64,000 nucleotides of DNA from Serratia proteamaculans_D (GTDB lineage: Bacteria; Pseudomonadota; Gammaproteobacteria; Enterobacterales; Enterobacteriaceae), in the NCBI RefSeq assembly GCF_049959315.1, contig NZ_CP188201.1, one strand, 5' to 3'. The notes beneath the pieces were generated by a model. That model saw nothing but the letters and a program-made list of their open reading frames with translations. It searched no databases and was not told the origin of the DNA. Shown piece after piece: positions 1-8,924 of the stretch. The translations under genes were made by a program, and so were the position numbers. Within the stretch, counting starts at the first letter, position 1; each line of letters opens with the position of its first letter.

Positions 1-868
1 CGTTGCAGGTCTGGGTATGCGTATGCTGCCTGCAACCAAGGCTATTCCAAAGGAAATGTTGCCGATCGTTGATAAGCCGCTGATTCAATATATTGTTAAT
101 GAGTGCGTTGCTGCAGGGATCAAAGAAATCATCCTGGTGACGCATTCATCCAAGAATGCAATCGAAAACCATTTTGATACCTCCTTCGAGCTGGAAGCGA
201 TGCTTGAAGCGCGCGTTAAGCGCCAGTTGCTTGATGAAGTGCAATCTATTTGCCCTAAAGGCGTAACGCTAATGCATATTCGCCAGGGGCAACCAAAAGG
301 TTTGGGGCATGCGGTGCTTTGTGCCAAGCCGCTGGTAGGGGACTCACCCTTTGTCGTTCTGTTGCCGGATGTCTTGCTTGACGACGCCAAAGCCGACCTG
401 AAGAAAGACAACCTGCCGCATATGATTACTCGCTTTGAACAGACGGGCTTGAGCCAGGTGCTGGTTCAGGCTGCGGATGAGCATGTTTTACACGACTACT
501 CGGTGGTTGAATGTGAAGCCAACAAGCTGCAGCCGGGTGAAAGCTCGCGTATGACTTCTATCATAGAAAAACCGGGCCATGAAGTTCCGTTGAAGTCTAA
601 TTATTCTGCGGTAGGGCGCTATGTTCTCTCAGCCGATATTTGGCCGATTTTAGAAAAAACCGAGCCGGGCGTATGGGGGCGAATTCAGCTGACAGATGCC
701 ATTGCCGAGTTGTTGAAGCACAAACCGGTTGAAGCGATGGAGTTGGTTGGGGAATCGTTCAACTGCGGGGAGAAAATGGGCTATTTGCGTGCGTTTGTTA
801 CTTATGGCCTGCGTCACCCCTCCCAAGGCAAGGCATTTCGCGAGTGGGCGGAAAAATTGTCACTCTAG
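1..868 (+). CDS. galF: GalF, UTP-glucose-1-phosphate uridylyltransferase-like protein (5' end outside window)
   Basis: Nucleotidyltransferase of the GalU/GalF family, which makes or modulates UDP-glucose. The reading frame is open from the first bases, so the window cuts off only the first few codons. The visible start reads VAGLGMRMLPATKAIPKEML: Met stands where the active paralogue GalU has Thr (GLGTRMLP), and the C-terminal motif is WGRIQLTDAIAEL rather than GGEIQLTDAI. Both are GalF hallmarks in Escherichia coli, where GalF has little activity alone and is proposed to modulate GalU. It marks the left border of the polysaccharide locus, as in other enterics. A true GalU paralogue lies about 31 kb downstream in the same orientation. 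Confidence 0.9.
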   Translation, partial: VAGLGMRMLPATKAIPKEMLPIVDKPLIQYIVNECVAAGIKEIILVTHSSKNAIENHFDTSFELEAMLEARVKRQLLDEVQSICPKGVTLMHIRQGQPKGLGHAVLCAKPLVGDSPFVVLLPDVLLDDAKADLKKDNLPHMITRFEQTGLSQVLVQAADEHVLHDYSVVECEANKLQPGESSRMTSIIEKPGHEVPLKSNYSAVGRYVLSADIWPILEKTEPGVWGRIQLTDAIAELLKHKPVEAMELVGESFNCGEKMGYLRAFVTYGLRHPSQGKAFREWAEKLSL

Positions 869-1320
869 AGTTTATGCGATATTTTGTTGCCTGGCAGCCT
901 GTTCTACGGCTGCCAGGGCTATTTGCTACACCCATTTGAATCTTAGGTAATTTCGCTGTTTCATTTTTTATATTAGTATACATTCTATTACAGGCTGTCT
1001 TACCCTTTGGCCTTCGCGATTTCTTCTTGTAAATCAGGTTGTACAACCTTGGTAACCATCTGTTTTATAAGGATAAAAAGCATTAATGGTTGTGGGAAAT
1101 CTCTGTGTGAGCACAAGCTGAATACTTTACGTCGCTAATAATAATATCTTTGTATTCATCAACAGCAGATAAACGTTAAAGATTTATTGCAACAGGTTTT
1201 TCTCAGTTTAGAGCCGAGAACATAAACCGGGGCATTTTGGTAAGGTTACAGAAACGCAGCCATGGTTGGTTAGCATTGTAGCTTTGCAGATACATTTACT
1301 TTGAAAGTGATGATAACTCG
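869..1320 (+). other. 452-bp gap between galF and wza (probable capsule promoter and leader region)
   Basis: Apart from the galF hairpin this AT-rich gap has no convincing gene. It should hold the promoter of the wza operon, but I see no strong -35/-10 pair and no GGCGGTAG ops element, unlike the gap before wzm. Confidence 0.5.
890..917 (+). terminator. Hairpin after galF, likely terminator
   Basis: A perfect 10-bp inverted repeat (CCTGGCAGCC / GGCTGCCAGG) with an 8-nt loop starts 22 bases after the galF stop. The following T tract is weak, so termination may be partial. Confidence 0.5.
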
Positions 1321-2457
1321 ATGGCAAAACGACAATTGAAGATGATATCGATATTGGTATCAATTAGTATAATCAGTGGCTGTACGGTTATTCCTGGTAC
1401 GCATTTATCAACATCAGGAAAAGATGTTGTTAAACAAGAGGATAGTGACTTCGATATTGATTCGTTAGTCAATGTCTACCCGATGACTCCCAAGCTGCTA
1501 GATAAATTACGTATAGCTAAGGTTGTCGCTCAACCTAACCATCTGCTTGATGCTTCGCTACGCACCTATGAGTACCGTATAGGGGTAGGCGATGTGCTCA
1601 ATGTGACTGTCTGGGATCATCCGGAGTTGACAACACCGGCAGGACAATATCGCAGTGCAAGCGATACGGGTAACTGGGTCCACTCTGATGGCAGCATTTT
1701 TTATCCCTACATAGGAAAAGTGAATGTAGTGGGTAAAACGGTCACTCAGATCCGCGATCAAATATCCAATCGTTTAGCGCAATATATTGAAAGTCCTCAG
1801 GTTGATGTCAGCATAGCTGCTTTCCGTTCGCAAAAAGCATATGTCACGGGAGAAGTGAGCAAGTCCGGGCAGCAAGCGATCACCAACGTACCATTAACTG
1901 TAATGGATGCAATCAATGCTGCCGGTGGTTTAACCGAGCAGGCGGATTGGCGTAATATTGTCCTGACCCACGACGGAAAAGAACAGCTCATTTCACTGCA
2001 AAAGTTAATGCAAAACGGTGATTTGACTCAAAACCGTCTGCTATATCCTGGCGACATTCTCTATGTCCCTAGGAATGATGAGCTGAAGATTTTTGTCATG
2101 GGTGAGGTGAAAGCGCCAGCGACCCTAAAAATGGATCGCAGTGGCATGACATTGACTGAAGCATTGGGCAACGCTCAAGGGCTGACTCAAAGTACAGCCG
2201 ATGCAACAGGGGTATTTGTTATTCGACCACTGCACGGTAGTGAAGGTAGTAAGCTGGCGAATATATATCAGTTAAATATGGCTGACGCGACAGCATTAGT
2301 TATGGGCGCTGAATTCAAACTACAGCCTTATGATATTGTTTATGTAACAGCAGCGCCGATTGCGCGTTGGAACCGTTTGATCTCTCAACTGGCACCGACA
2401 ATTGCCAGCTTCAATGATTTGACTGAAGGTTCGCTGCGTGTTCGTAACTGGCCATAG
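1321..2457 (+). CDS. wza: Wza, outer-membrane polysaccharide export lipoprotein
   Basis: Forms the octameric outer-membrane channel through which group 1-type capsule or exopolysaccharide leaves the cell. The N-terminus is a lipoprotein signal with lipobox ISGC (Cys21). A polysaccharide export/SLBB segment follows (YRIGVGDVLNVTVWDHPEL, about residues 86-104), then further SLBB repeats (VTGEVSKSGQ, VMGEVKAPATL) and a C-terminal amphipathic helix ending in RVRNWP. Length 378 residues matches E. coli Wza (379). The start was chosen because it gives an intact lipoprotein signal; its ribosome site is weak (AAAGTGATG). First gene of wza-wzb-wzc, with wzb two bases downstream. Confidence 0.95.
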   Translation: MAKRQLKMISILVSISIISGCTVIPGTHLSTSGKDVVKQEDSDFDIDSLVNVYPMTPKLLDKLRIAKVVAQPNHLLDASLRTYEYRIGVGDVLNVTVWDHPELTTPAGQYRSASDTGNWVHSDGSIFYPYIGKVNVVGKTVTQIRDQISNRLAQYIESPQVDVSIAAFRSQKAYVTGEVSKSGQQAITNVPLTVMDAINAAGGLTEQADWRNIVLTHDGKEQLISLQKLMQNGDLTQNRLLYPGDILYVPRNDELKIFVMGEVKAPATLKMDRSGMTLTEALGNAQGLTQSTADATGVFVIRPLHGSEGSKLANIYQLNMADATALVMGAEFKLQPYDIVYVTAAPIARWNRLISQLAPTIASFNDLTEGSLRVRNWP

Positions 2458-2459
2458 GA

Positions 2460-2900
2460 ATGAATATGTTTGACTCAATTCTGGTTGTCTGCGTCGGTAA
2501 TATTTGTCGCTCACCAACAGCAGAAAGATTGTTGATTAAATATTTGCCAGAGAAAAAAATAGCCTCTGCAGGGATTTCCGCGTTAGCAGGGCATGAAGCG
2601 GATAGCAGTGCTTGCGCCATAGCAGAGAAGAATCATTTAAGTCTGGATGGGCATGTCGGCAGACAACTGACCAAGGAAATGTGTCGGGAGTACTCTCTTA
2701 TTTTGGTGATGGAAAAAGGACATATTGATGCTGTTTGCCAATTAGTACCTGAGGTTCGTGGGAAGACCATGCTTCTGGGACATTGGTTAGGGCAGAAAGA
2801 GATTCCGGATCCTTATCGGAAAAGTACTGAGGCATTTGAATTTGTCTACCGCCTTATTGATGAAGCTGCTCAGAAATGGGCGCAGGCACTAAATCGTTAA
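2460..2900 (+). CDS. wzb: Wzb, low-molecular-weight protein tyrosine phosphatase
   Basis: Cytoplasmic phosphatase that dephosphorylates the C-terminal tyrosines of the Wzc kinase and so lets the polymerisation/export complex cycle. The P-loop CVGNICRSP carries the catalytic Cys11 and Arg17 (C-X5-R), and the general acid lies in the DPYRKS motif near residue 119. Length 146 residues is typical (147 in E. coli). It follows wza after two bases and precedes wzc by 12, so the three genes are probably translated from one message. An ATG six bases further in would serve equally as start. Confidence 0.94.
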   Translation: MNMFDSILVVCVGNICRSPTAERLLIKYLPEKKIASAGISALAGHEADSSACAIAEKNHLSLDGHVGRQLTKEMCREYSLILVMEKGHIDAVCQLVPEVRGKTMLLGHWLGQKEIPDPYRKSTEAFEFVYRLIDEAAQKWAQALNR

Positions 2901-2912
2901 CCAGAGATCATA

Positions 2913-5090
2913 ATGACTGATAATACTAAAGCAGGCTTATCTACGGCCAACGATAATGACGAGATTGACTTAAATCGTCTTTTAGGCGTTTTACTTGACC
3001 ATCGATGGTTAATAACCGGGGTGATTACACTGTTTGCAGTGGTAGGAATTATTTATTCTATTTTTTCCACCCCTGTTTATCAAGCAGATGCCATGGTGCA
3101 AGTAGAGCAAAATGCCGGTAATTCAATTCTTAGCGATTTTTCTCAAATGTTGCCGTCAAGCCAACCTGGCTCGGCCACTGAAATTGAACTTATCTCCTCA
3201 CGAATGGTGATAGGCAAAACGGTAGATGATCTGAATCTTGATATTGCTGTTAATCAGGATTATTTTCCTATGTTCGGCCGAGGTTGGGAAAGATTAAGTG
3301 GCAAAGAGCCAAGTGAAATTTCAATCAATCGCTTAAAGGTTCCCGACTATATGGTTGAGAAACCTCTAGAGCTGAAAGCCTTGGGTGGAAAAAAATATTC
3401 TTTAAGTTATGACGGTAACGAGATATTGAAGGGTACTGCCGGTGTTTTGGCCGCTGGAAAAGATATCCAGATATTTGTTGCTGATATAAAAGCAGAACCA
3501 GGAACTACCTTCCAGGTAGTTAAACGATTAAAGCTTAATGTTATCAATGATTTGTTAAGAAACTTAACAGCTGAAGATAAAGGTAAAGATACTGGTGTAC
3601 TAGCTCTGAGTTTAACAGGGGAAAACCAAACGCGAATTCGTGAGGTTTTAGACAGCATCACTAAAAACTATCTGTTGCAAAACGTCGAGCGTAAGTCTGA
3701 AGAGGCAGGGAAAAGTTTAAGTTTCCTAAAAGAGCAAATTCCAGATGTTCGTGCGAAATTAGATGCATCCGAAGATTTACTTAATAAATATCGTCAAAAG
3801 AATGATTCGGTTGACCTCTCATTAGAAACCAAAGCGGTATTGGATTCAATTGTTTCCGTTGAAACGCAATTGAATGAGTCAACATTTAAAGAGGCTGAAG
3901 TTTCTAAACTTTACACTAAGCAGCATCCAGCTTACCGTGCGCTGCTTGAGAAAAGACAGACATTAGAAGATGAGAGAAGTAAATTAAATAAACGCATCGC
4001 GACAATGCCGAAGACTCAGCAGGAAATTTTACGTTTGACTCGAGATGTTCAGGTTGAGCAAGAAATTTTCATGCAGCTCTTGAATAAAGAGCAAGAGTTA
4101 AGCGTGACCAAGGCGAGCACGGTTGGCAACGTACGAATCATTGACCCAGCACTGACTCAAATCAATCCAGTGCAGCCTCGTAAGACATTAATAGTACTGT
4201 TAGCGGTCTTCGTGGGTGGACTACTCTCGGTTGGTTTTGTTCTGCTAAAAACCATGCTACATAAAGGTATTGATAACCCTGAAGCCCTGGAAGAGCATGG
4301 TATAAATGTTTATGCCAGTATTCCTCTTTCTGAATGGCAACAGAAGAAAGACATTGAGATGGCGAATAAACGCGGGAGAAAAGTATCTTCTACGGATTCG
4401 GTCTCCTTGCTTGCCATAGGTAACCCGGCGGATCTTGCGATTGAAGCCATTCGTAGCCTGCGTACTAGCTTGCATTTCGCCATGATGGAAGCGAATAACA
4501 ATGTGTTAATGATCTCGGGTGCGAGTCCAAACATTGGTAAAACGTTTGTCAGTATTAACTTGGCGGCCGTTATTGCGCAGACTGGACAACGCGTATTAGT
4601 TATTGATGCGGATATGCGTAAAGGCTATTCCCATATTTTAGTGGGAACCGAGTGGAACAATGGCCTTTCTGATTTCCTTTCAGGAAAAATTACGCAAGAG
4701 CAGGCTATTCATCATACTAAAGTTGAAGGGATGGACTTTATTCCCCGAGGACAATTACCACCGAACCCTTCAGAACTGTTGATGCATTCACGTCTGGCAG
4801 ATTTACTGAACTGGGCCGGCGGAAAATACGATTTGATTCTTATCGATACACCACCAGTGCTGGCTGTTACTGACGCATCTATCATTGGTCGATTGGCTGG
4901 TACTTCGCTTATGGTGGCTCGCTTTGGTGTGAATACAGTTAAAGAAGTCGATTTCAGTATTCGTCGATTTGACCAGAATGGCATCAATATCAAGGGTGTT
5001 ATTTTGAATGCGGTAGAAAAACGAGCCAGCAATTATTATGGCGGTTACGGTTACTACCAGTACAGTTATACGAGTGATAAGAAGCAGTAG
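2913..5090 (+). CDS. wzc: Wzc, polysaccharide co-polymerase and tyrosine autokinase
   Basis: Inner-membrane BY-kinase controlling polymerisation and export of the capsule with Wza. Two membrane segments (about residues 32-51 and 425-447) flank a large periplasmic Wzz-type domain with coiled-coil character. The cytoplasmic kinase has Walker A (GASPNIGKT, about 536), Walker A' (VLVIDADMRKG, about 560) and Walker B (LILIDTPP, about 640). The tail holds seven tyrosines (708, 709, 712, 714, 715, 717, 719) that are the expected autophosphorylation sites. Length 725 is close to E. coli Wzc (720). It is the last gene before a hairpin that separates the export genes from the serotype-specific genes. 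Confidence 0.95.
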   Translation: MTDNTKAGLSTANDNDEIDLNRLLGVLLDHRWLITGVITLFAVVGIIYSIFSTPVYQADAMVQVEQNAGNSILSDFSQMLPSSQPGSATEIELISSRMVIGKTVDDLNLDIAVNQDYFPMFGRGWERLSGKEPSEISINRLKVPDYMVEKPLELKALGGKKYSLSYDGNEILKGTAGVLAAGKDIQIFVADIKAEPGTTFQVVKRLKLNVINDLLRNLTAEDKGKDTGVLALSLTGENQTRIREVLDSITKNYLLQNVERKSEEAGKSLSFLKEQIPDVRAKLDASEDLLNKYRQKNDSVDLSLETKAVLDSIVSVETQLNESTFKEAEVSKLYTKQHPAYRALLEKRQTLEDERSKLNKRIATMPKTQQEILRLTRDVQVEQEIFMQLLNKEQELSVTKASTVGNVRIIDPALTQINPVQPRKTLIVLLAVFVGGLLSVGFVLLKTMLHKGIDNPEALEEHGINVYASIPLSEWQQKKDIEMANKRGRKVSSTDSVSLLAIGNPADLAIEAIRSLRTSLHFAMMEANNNVLMISGASPNIGKTFVSINLAAVIAQTGQRVLVIDADMRKGYSHILVGTEWNNGLSDFLSGKITQEQAIHHTKVEGMDFIPRGQLPPNPSELLMHSRLADLLNWAGGKYDLILIDTPPVLAVTDASIIGRLAGTSLMVARFGVNTVKEVDFSIRRFDQNGINIKGVILNAVEKRASNYYGGYGYYQYSYTSDKKQ

Positions 5091-5108
5091 TGTAAAGTTC
5101 GGGGTGAT

Positions 5109-5133
5109 AGCTACCAGGCAACGTCTGGTAGCT
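5109..5133 (+). terminator. Hairpin between wzc and wzx, candidate attenuator
   Basis: Perfect 9-bp stem (AGCTACCAG / CTGGTAGCT) with a 7-nt loop, in the 76-bp gap after wzc. No T tract follows, so it is not a classic terminator. In the E. coli K30 capsule cluster a stem-loop after the export genes attenuates transcription into the serotype genes; a similar role is inferred here. Confidence 0.4.
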
Positions 5134-5166
5134 CTACTTTCAGAGACTAAATAAAAGTAGTAGACA

Positions 5167-6612
5167 ATGAGCCATTCATTAAAAGAGCGAGCCGTATCGG
5201 GGATGATATGGAGCATTATAGAACGTTTTTTAGTTCAGGGAGTGCAGTTCGGTATTAGTATAGTTTTAGCCCGTATTATATCCCCTTCAGACTTTGGCCT
5301 AATTGGCATGGTTGCAGTATTTATCGTTTTATCTGATATAATAATTAATAGTGGATTTACTCAGGCACTTATTCAGAAAAAAGATAGAACCCAAACAGAT
5401 TACTCAACGGTATTCTACTTTAATTTATTGATAAGCATTATATTATATGCAATCATCTACTTTATAGCTCCCTTTGTTGCGGATTTCTATAGTGCCCCTC
5501 CATTGGTTCATGTAATTCGTGTGTTGGGTGTCAGTATAATAATAAAGTCATTGTGTTTAGTTCAAACTACAAAATTGGCAATTGATCTTAATTTTAAGTT
5601 AAGAACGAAGATAAATTTTTTGTCCGTGATTATTAGTGGTTCAATTGCATTGTACCTTGCTAATCATGGATACGGTGCGATGGCTCTTGTTTATCAAACC
5701 TTAATAAACTCTATATGTGTTACTATCTTTATGGCCATTTTATTAAGGTGGCACCCAAACTTTGAGTTCTCCTTTGATTCATTAAGCCGACTTTTTGGGT
5801 TCGGTTCTAAACTTTTACTTGCAAGTTTTGTGAGGACAATCGTAGATAATTGTTATGCAATTTTAATTGGGCGATTCTTCTCAAGTAAGGAAGTGGGTTA
5901 TTATACACAGGGGCGAAATATCCCTGACCTTATCTCAGTGAATTTATTTAACATATTGCAAGGTGTGTTGTTCCCAATATTATCGTCTACTCAAGATGAC
6001 ACTGAACGTCTTATACGTATCTACAAAAAAAGCCTCGATATGACGGCTTTTATCGTAATGCCTGCGATGGTAGGGTTTACCTTTTTGGCCGAGCCATTCG
6101 TACATTTTTTCCTGACCGATAAGTGGTTACCTGCAGTAGTGGTGATCCAGTGGATTTGTTTATCACGAATGATAATTCCTATAAGCGCTCTTAATTGTAG
6201 TTTGATTAATGCTGTAGGGCGCTCTGATACTTATTTAAAGGTTGATTTAAGCAAGTTACCTATTACAGTCGGTGCTTTATTGATTACCGCCCCTTTCGGT
6301 TTGACAGCGGTAGTCGTCGGTAACTTTATCGTGTCTCTGATTTGTTTCTTCATCAATGCTTACTATCCAGGTAAATGGTACGGACATGGGGCATGGCAAC
6401 AGATAAAAAGTATGTTTCCAATGATGGTAGCGACCCTGATTATGTCTGCAGCGTTATGGTTCATACGGATTGATAATGGTATTTATGAAATAATGGTAAA
6501 GGTTGCTGTTGGTGCTGTGGTTTATTACTTGGCCAGTATGCTGCTAAAGATTGAATCTTGTTATGAAGTTAACAAAATTATTCTTTCGAAGATAAAGAAA
6601 AAGAAAGCATGA
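5167..6612 (+). CDS. wzx: Wzx-type polysaccharide flippase (MOP superfamily, WzxC-like)
   Basis: Predicted to flip the lipid-linked repeat unit across the inner membrane. The 481-residue protein is hydrophobic throughout, with about 12-14 membrane segments. It begins with the typical polysaccharide-synthesis N-terminus (AVSGMIWSIIERFLVQGVQF, then ARIISPSDFGLIGMVAVF) and ends in a short basic tail (KIKKKKA). From here the DNA becomes clearly AT-rich compared with wza-wzc and the his operon, typical of serotype-specific genes acquired by transfer. The start follows a poor ribosome site (AAAGTAG). Flippases diverge quickly, so the substrate cannot be read from the sequence. Confidence 0.85.
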   Translation: MSHSLKERAVSGMIWSIIERFLVQGVQFGISIVLARIISPSDFGLIGMVAVFIVLSDIIINSGFTQALIQKKDRTQTDYSTVFYFNLLISIILYAIIYFIAPFVADFYSAPPLVHVIRVLGVSIIIKSLCLVQTTKLAIDLNFKLRTKINFLSVIISGSIALYLANHGYGAMALVYQTLINSICVTIFMAILLRWHPNFEFSFDSLSRLFGFGSKLLLASFVRTIVDNCYAILIGRFFSSKEVGYYTQGRNIPDLISVNLFNILQGVLFPILSSTQDDTERLIRIYKKSLDMTAFIVMPAMVGFTFLAEPFVHFFLTDKWLPAVVVIQWICLSRMIIPISALNCSLINAVGRSDTYLKVDLSKLPITVGALLITAPFGLTAVVVGNFIVSLICFFINAYYPGKWYGHGAWQQIKSMFPMMVATLIMSAALWFIRIDNGIYEIMVKVAVGAVVYYLASMLLKIESCYEVNKIILSKIKKKKA

Positions 6613-6648
6613 TGTAGTATCGCCTGAAAAAATATTTAAGGAAGGATA

Positions 6649-7725
6649 ATGAAGACGGTTCTAATTATAAATGAAGTTTGTTCAGATAATATAGGCGATC
6701 ATGCGATCAATGAAGGCTTGACTGAGCTGGCCAGAGAGGCAGGGTTTGAGGCAAAAAGTTATGGTTTTGATGCTGAGAAAAAAACAGTTAAACCTAATTT
6801 AAAAAACGAAAAATTAACGCCAAAAGTATTTTTACGAAGAGCGAAGAATTTTCTCTTTAACCGAGTGCAGATCTTAAAGTACCTACGCTGGTACTTGCAA
6901 AATCGAAAAAGAATCAAAGAAACTTCACAAAGCGACGCCACGTTGATGATGATTGGGGGCGGTCAACTTATCCAGAGTGGGGGAACTTTCCCTATTGCTA
7001 TGTACACTTGGGCGAAATATGCCCAGGAATCAAAAAAGCCTTATGTTATTTTAGGTGTCGGTTGCGCCGAGAAATTTAGCTACATTGATAAGCTACTCTA
7101 TAAGTATGCACTGGGTAATGCTAACGGTGTATATGTACGGGAAAAACGCTCAATCGATAAATTGAAAAATTTTTTTGATATCACGCCGGACTACATACCT
7201 GATCTTGCATTTGCGCTTTATGGTAAGAAAGAAAGAGTAGAAAAAAACAGTGTTATAATTGGTGCGACAGCTTATTATGTTTATTTGAAGAATGTGAAAG
7301 AGTTGCAACAAACTGACTTTAAAAGTCAGCAAGAATACATTAGTGATTGGTGTGAGACAGTAGAAAAAGAAATAAAACAATCAGAAAATAAAATTGTACT
7401 TGTCTCGACCACTGTAGAAGATGCTGAACTTAATAAGTTAATTTATCGTGAAGTTATGAATAAAAACCCTGGTGCTAATGTCGATATTTGCGAGGCAGTA
7501 CCACCATTGCCAGTTTATCTGAACTATTTAAATGCCTCAAATAAGGTCTACTCGGGACGAATGCATTCACTGATCCTTGGTAAAATACTGGGCAATGAGC
7601 TTGAACCTTGGTTAATTTCAAAGAAAATTGAATACTTCATGGATGAATATGGTTCGCGCAGTGTTGCTGATATCAATAATGAGCTTGTAAACGTATTTTC
7701 GAAAATCATCAAGCGATTTAATTAA
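6649..7725 (+). CDS. Polysaccharide pyruvyl transferase family protein
   Basis: Belongs to the family (PF04230) that adds pyruvate ketals from phosphoenolpyruvate to sugars of surface polysaccharides, such as WcaK/AmsJ. Typical features are the N-terminal NEVCSDNIGDHAINEG segment, a Gly-rich loop MMIGGGQLIQSGG (about residues 99-111), the YVREKRSIDKL helix (about 164-174) and the conserved SGRMHSLI motif (about 303) near the C-terminus. Length 358 is usual. It starts 36 bases after wzx with a good ribosome site (AAGGA). Pyruvylation would add negative charge to the capsule repeat; the sugar modified is unknown. Confidence 0.82.
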   Translation: MKTVLIINEVCSDNIGDHAINEGLTELAREAGFEAKSYGFDAEKKTVKPNLKNEKLTPKVFLRRAKNFLFNRVQILKYLRWYLQNRKRIKETSQSDATLMMIGGGQLIQSGGTFPIAMYTWAKYAQESKKPYVILGVGCAEKFSYIDKLLYKYALGNANGVYVREKRSIDKLKNFFDITPDYIPDLAFALYGKKERVEKNSVIIGATAYYVYLKNVKELQQTDFKSQQEYISDWCETVEKEIKQSENKIVLVSTTVEDAELNKLIYREVMNKNPGANVDICEAVPPLPVYLNYLNASNKVYSGRMHSLILGKILGNELEPWLISKKIEYFMDEYGSRSVADINNELVNVFSKIIKRFN

Positions 7726-7735
7726 GGAGAGGATT

Positions 7736-8905
7736 TTGCTTTTATTTGATCTGACGGCGACACAGCCATCACCAGAATCCAAGTTTCATGGTGGTTCTGA
7801 GTATGCTAAGCAAATATTCTTTTCAAGTGTCGAAAGGGGTTATAAAGACTTTGTTTGCGTTTATGATAGGAATAAAGACCTTGATGAGAAAATAAAAAAG
7901 GTTTGTGAAGAAAAGAAAATAGAAATGATTTCAGTAGATAATGATGCTGCATTAATTGCGTTAGTTAATTCTAATCGTTTTTCTACTTTTTACTCAGCCT
8001 TGCCTTACCATCTTTATGATATAGACACAAGTAACGTACAGTTTATAATGACAGTACATGGTTTACGTGAAATTGAATGCAGCTATGATCCTGTTCAATG
8101 GCATTATCGAAGTGGATTATCTTCAAAATTGAAGTTACTGATAAAACGAGCATTATTTCGGAATAAAGAATGGGATACGTATTACGAGCGCTTTGGCCGA
8201 CTGTTGAATAAGAATAGAATAAAAATAATTACTGTATCTGAACACAGTAAATACTCGATGTTATGTTTTTACCCAGCATTGAACGAAGAAGATATTTATG
8301 TATCCCCTGCGCCTTGTCCTTTTGGCAAGGAGAGTCCAGAGTTAGCTAATGAATACAAATATTTAGCTCCGTACAGCCGGAAATTTTTCTTATTGGTTAG
8401 TGCTAATCGTTGGATGAAAAATAATTACCGTGCAATTAAATCTCTGGATAATTTTTACAGTAAGAATCCTAATTGTGAACTAAAAACGATAGTACTGGGT
8501 AAGAAAGATCCACATCCAGGAATTGAAAATATTGAAAAATTTATTTTTATCGACTACGTGGATTATGAATCATTAGACTGGTTCTATAAGAATGCATATG
8601 CGTTCATTTATCCGAGCCTCAATGAAGGTTATGGTTATCCGCCGTTGCAAGCGATGCATTATGGAACTCCAGTGATAGCTGCTGCGGTCTCGAGTATTCC
8701 CGAAGTATGCAAAGATAATGTTATCTATTTTAATCCTGTTAATATAAATGAAATTGAAAATAGAATTTCTCAACTTTTCCATAATGAAAGTCTTTATAAG
8801 AGATTATCATTGTCTGGGCAGCAGAACGCAATTGAAGTTAGCAACGTTCAGAACGAAAAGTGGGATAAACTTTTGGATGTGATTTTTAACAGTAATGAAA
8901 ACTGA
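7736..8905 (+). CDS. Glycosyltransferase, GT4-like (GT-B fold)
   Basis: Predicted to transfer a sugar to the lipid-linked capsule repeat unit. The start is TTG: AAGGAGAGG lies 5 bases upstream and no ATG fits near the conserved N-terminus (LLFDLTATQPSPESKFHGGS). The C-terminal donor-binding half contains FIYPSLNEGYGYPPLQAMHY. This is the EX7E region of GT4 enzymes, but the second Glu is Gln here (E297...Q305), a variant that may matter for activity or donor choice. AT-rich codon use matches its neighbours. It begins 10 bases after the pyruvyltransferase. Donor and acceptor are unknown; manC and manB downstream suggest GDP-mannose as one possible donor in the pathway. Confidence 0.8.
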   Translation: MLLFDLTATQPSPESKFHGGSEYAKQIFFSSVERGYKDFVCVYDRNKDLDEKIKKVCEEKKIEMISVDNDAALIALVNSNRFSTFYSALPYHLYDIDTSNVQFIMTVHGLREIECSYDPVQWHYRSGLSSKLKLLIKRALFRNKEWDTYYERFGRLLNKNRIKIITVSEHSKYSMLCFYPALNEEDIYVSPAPCPFGKESPELANEYKYLAPYSRKFFLLVSANRWMKNNYRAIKSLDNFYSKNPNCELKTIVLGKKDPHPGIENIEKFIFIDYVDYESLDWFYKNAYAFIYPSLNEGYGYPPLQAMHYGTPVIAAAVSSIPEVCKDNVIYFNPVNINEIENRISQLFHNESLYKRLSLSGQQNAIEVSNVQNEKWDKLLDVIFNSNEN

Positions 8906-8924
8906 TTTATTAGTTGAGGGAACC

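Noticed and set aside
85..411. 108-codon minus-strand frame in galF and the matching frame in galU (31351-31677)
   Set aside because: The same antisense frame appears in both paralogues because the sense proteins are conserved; no sign of independent coding.
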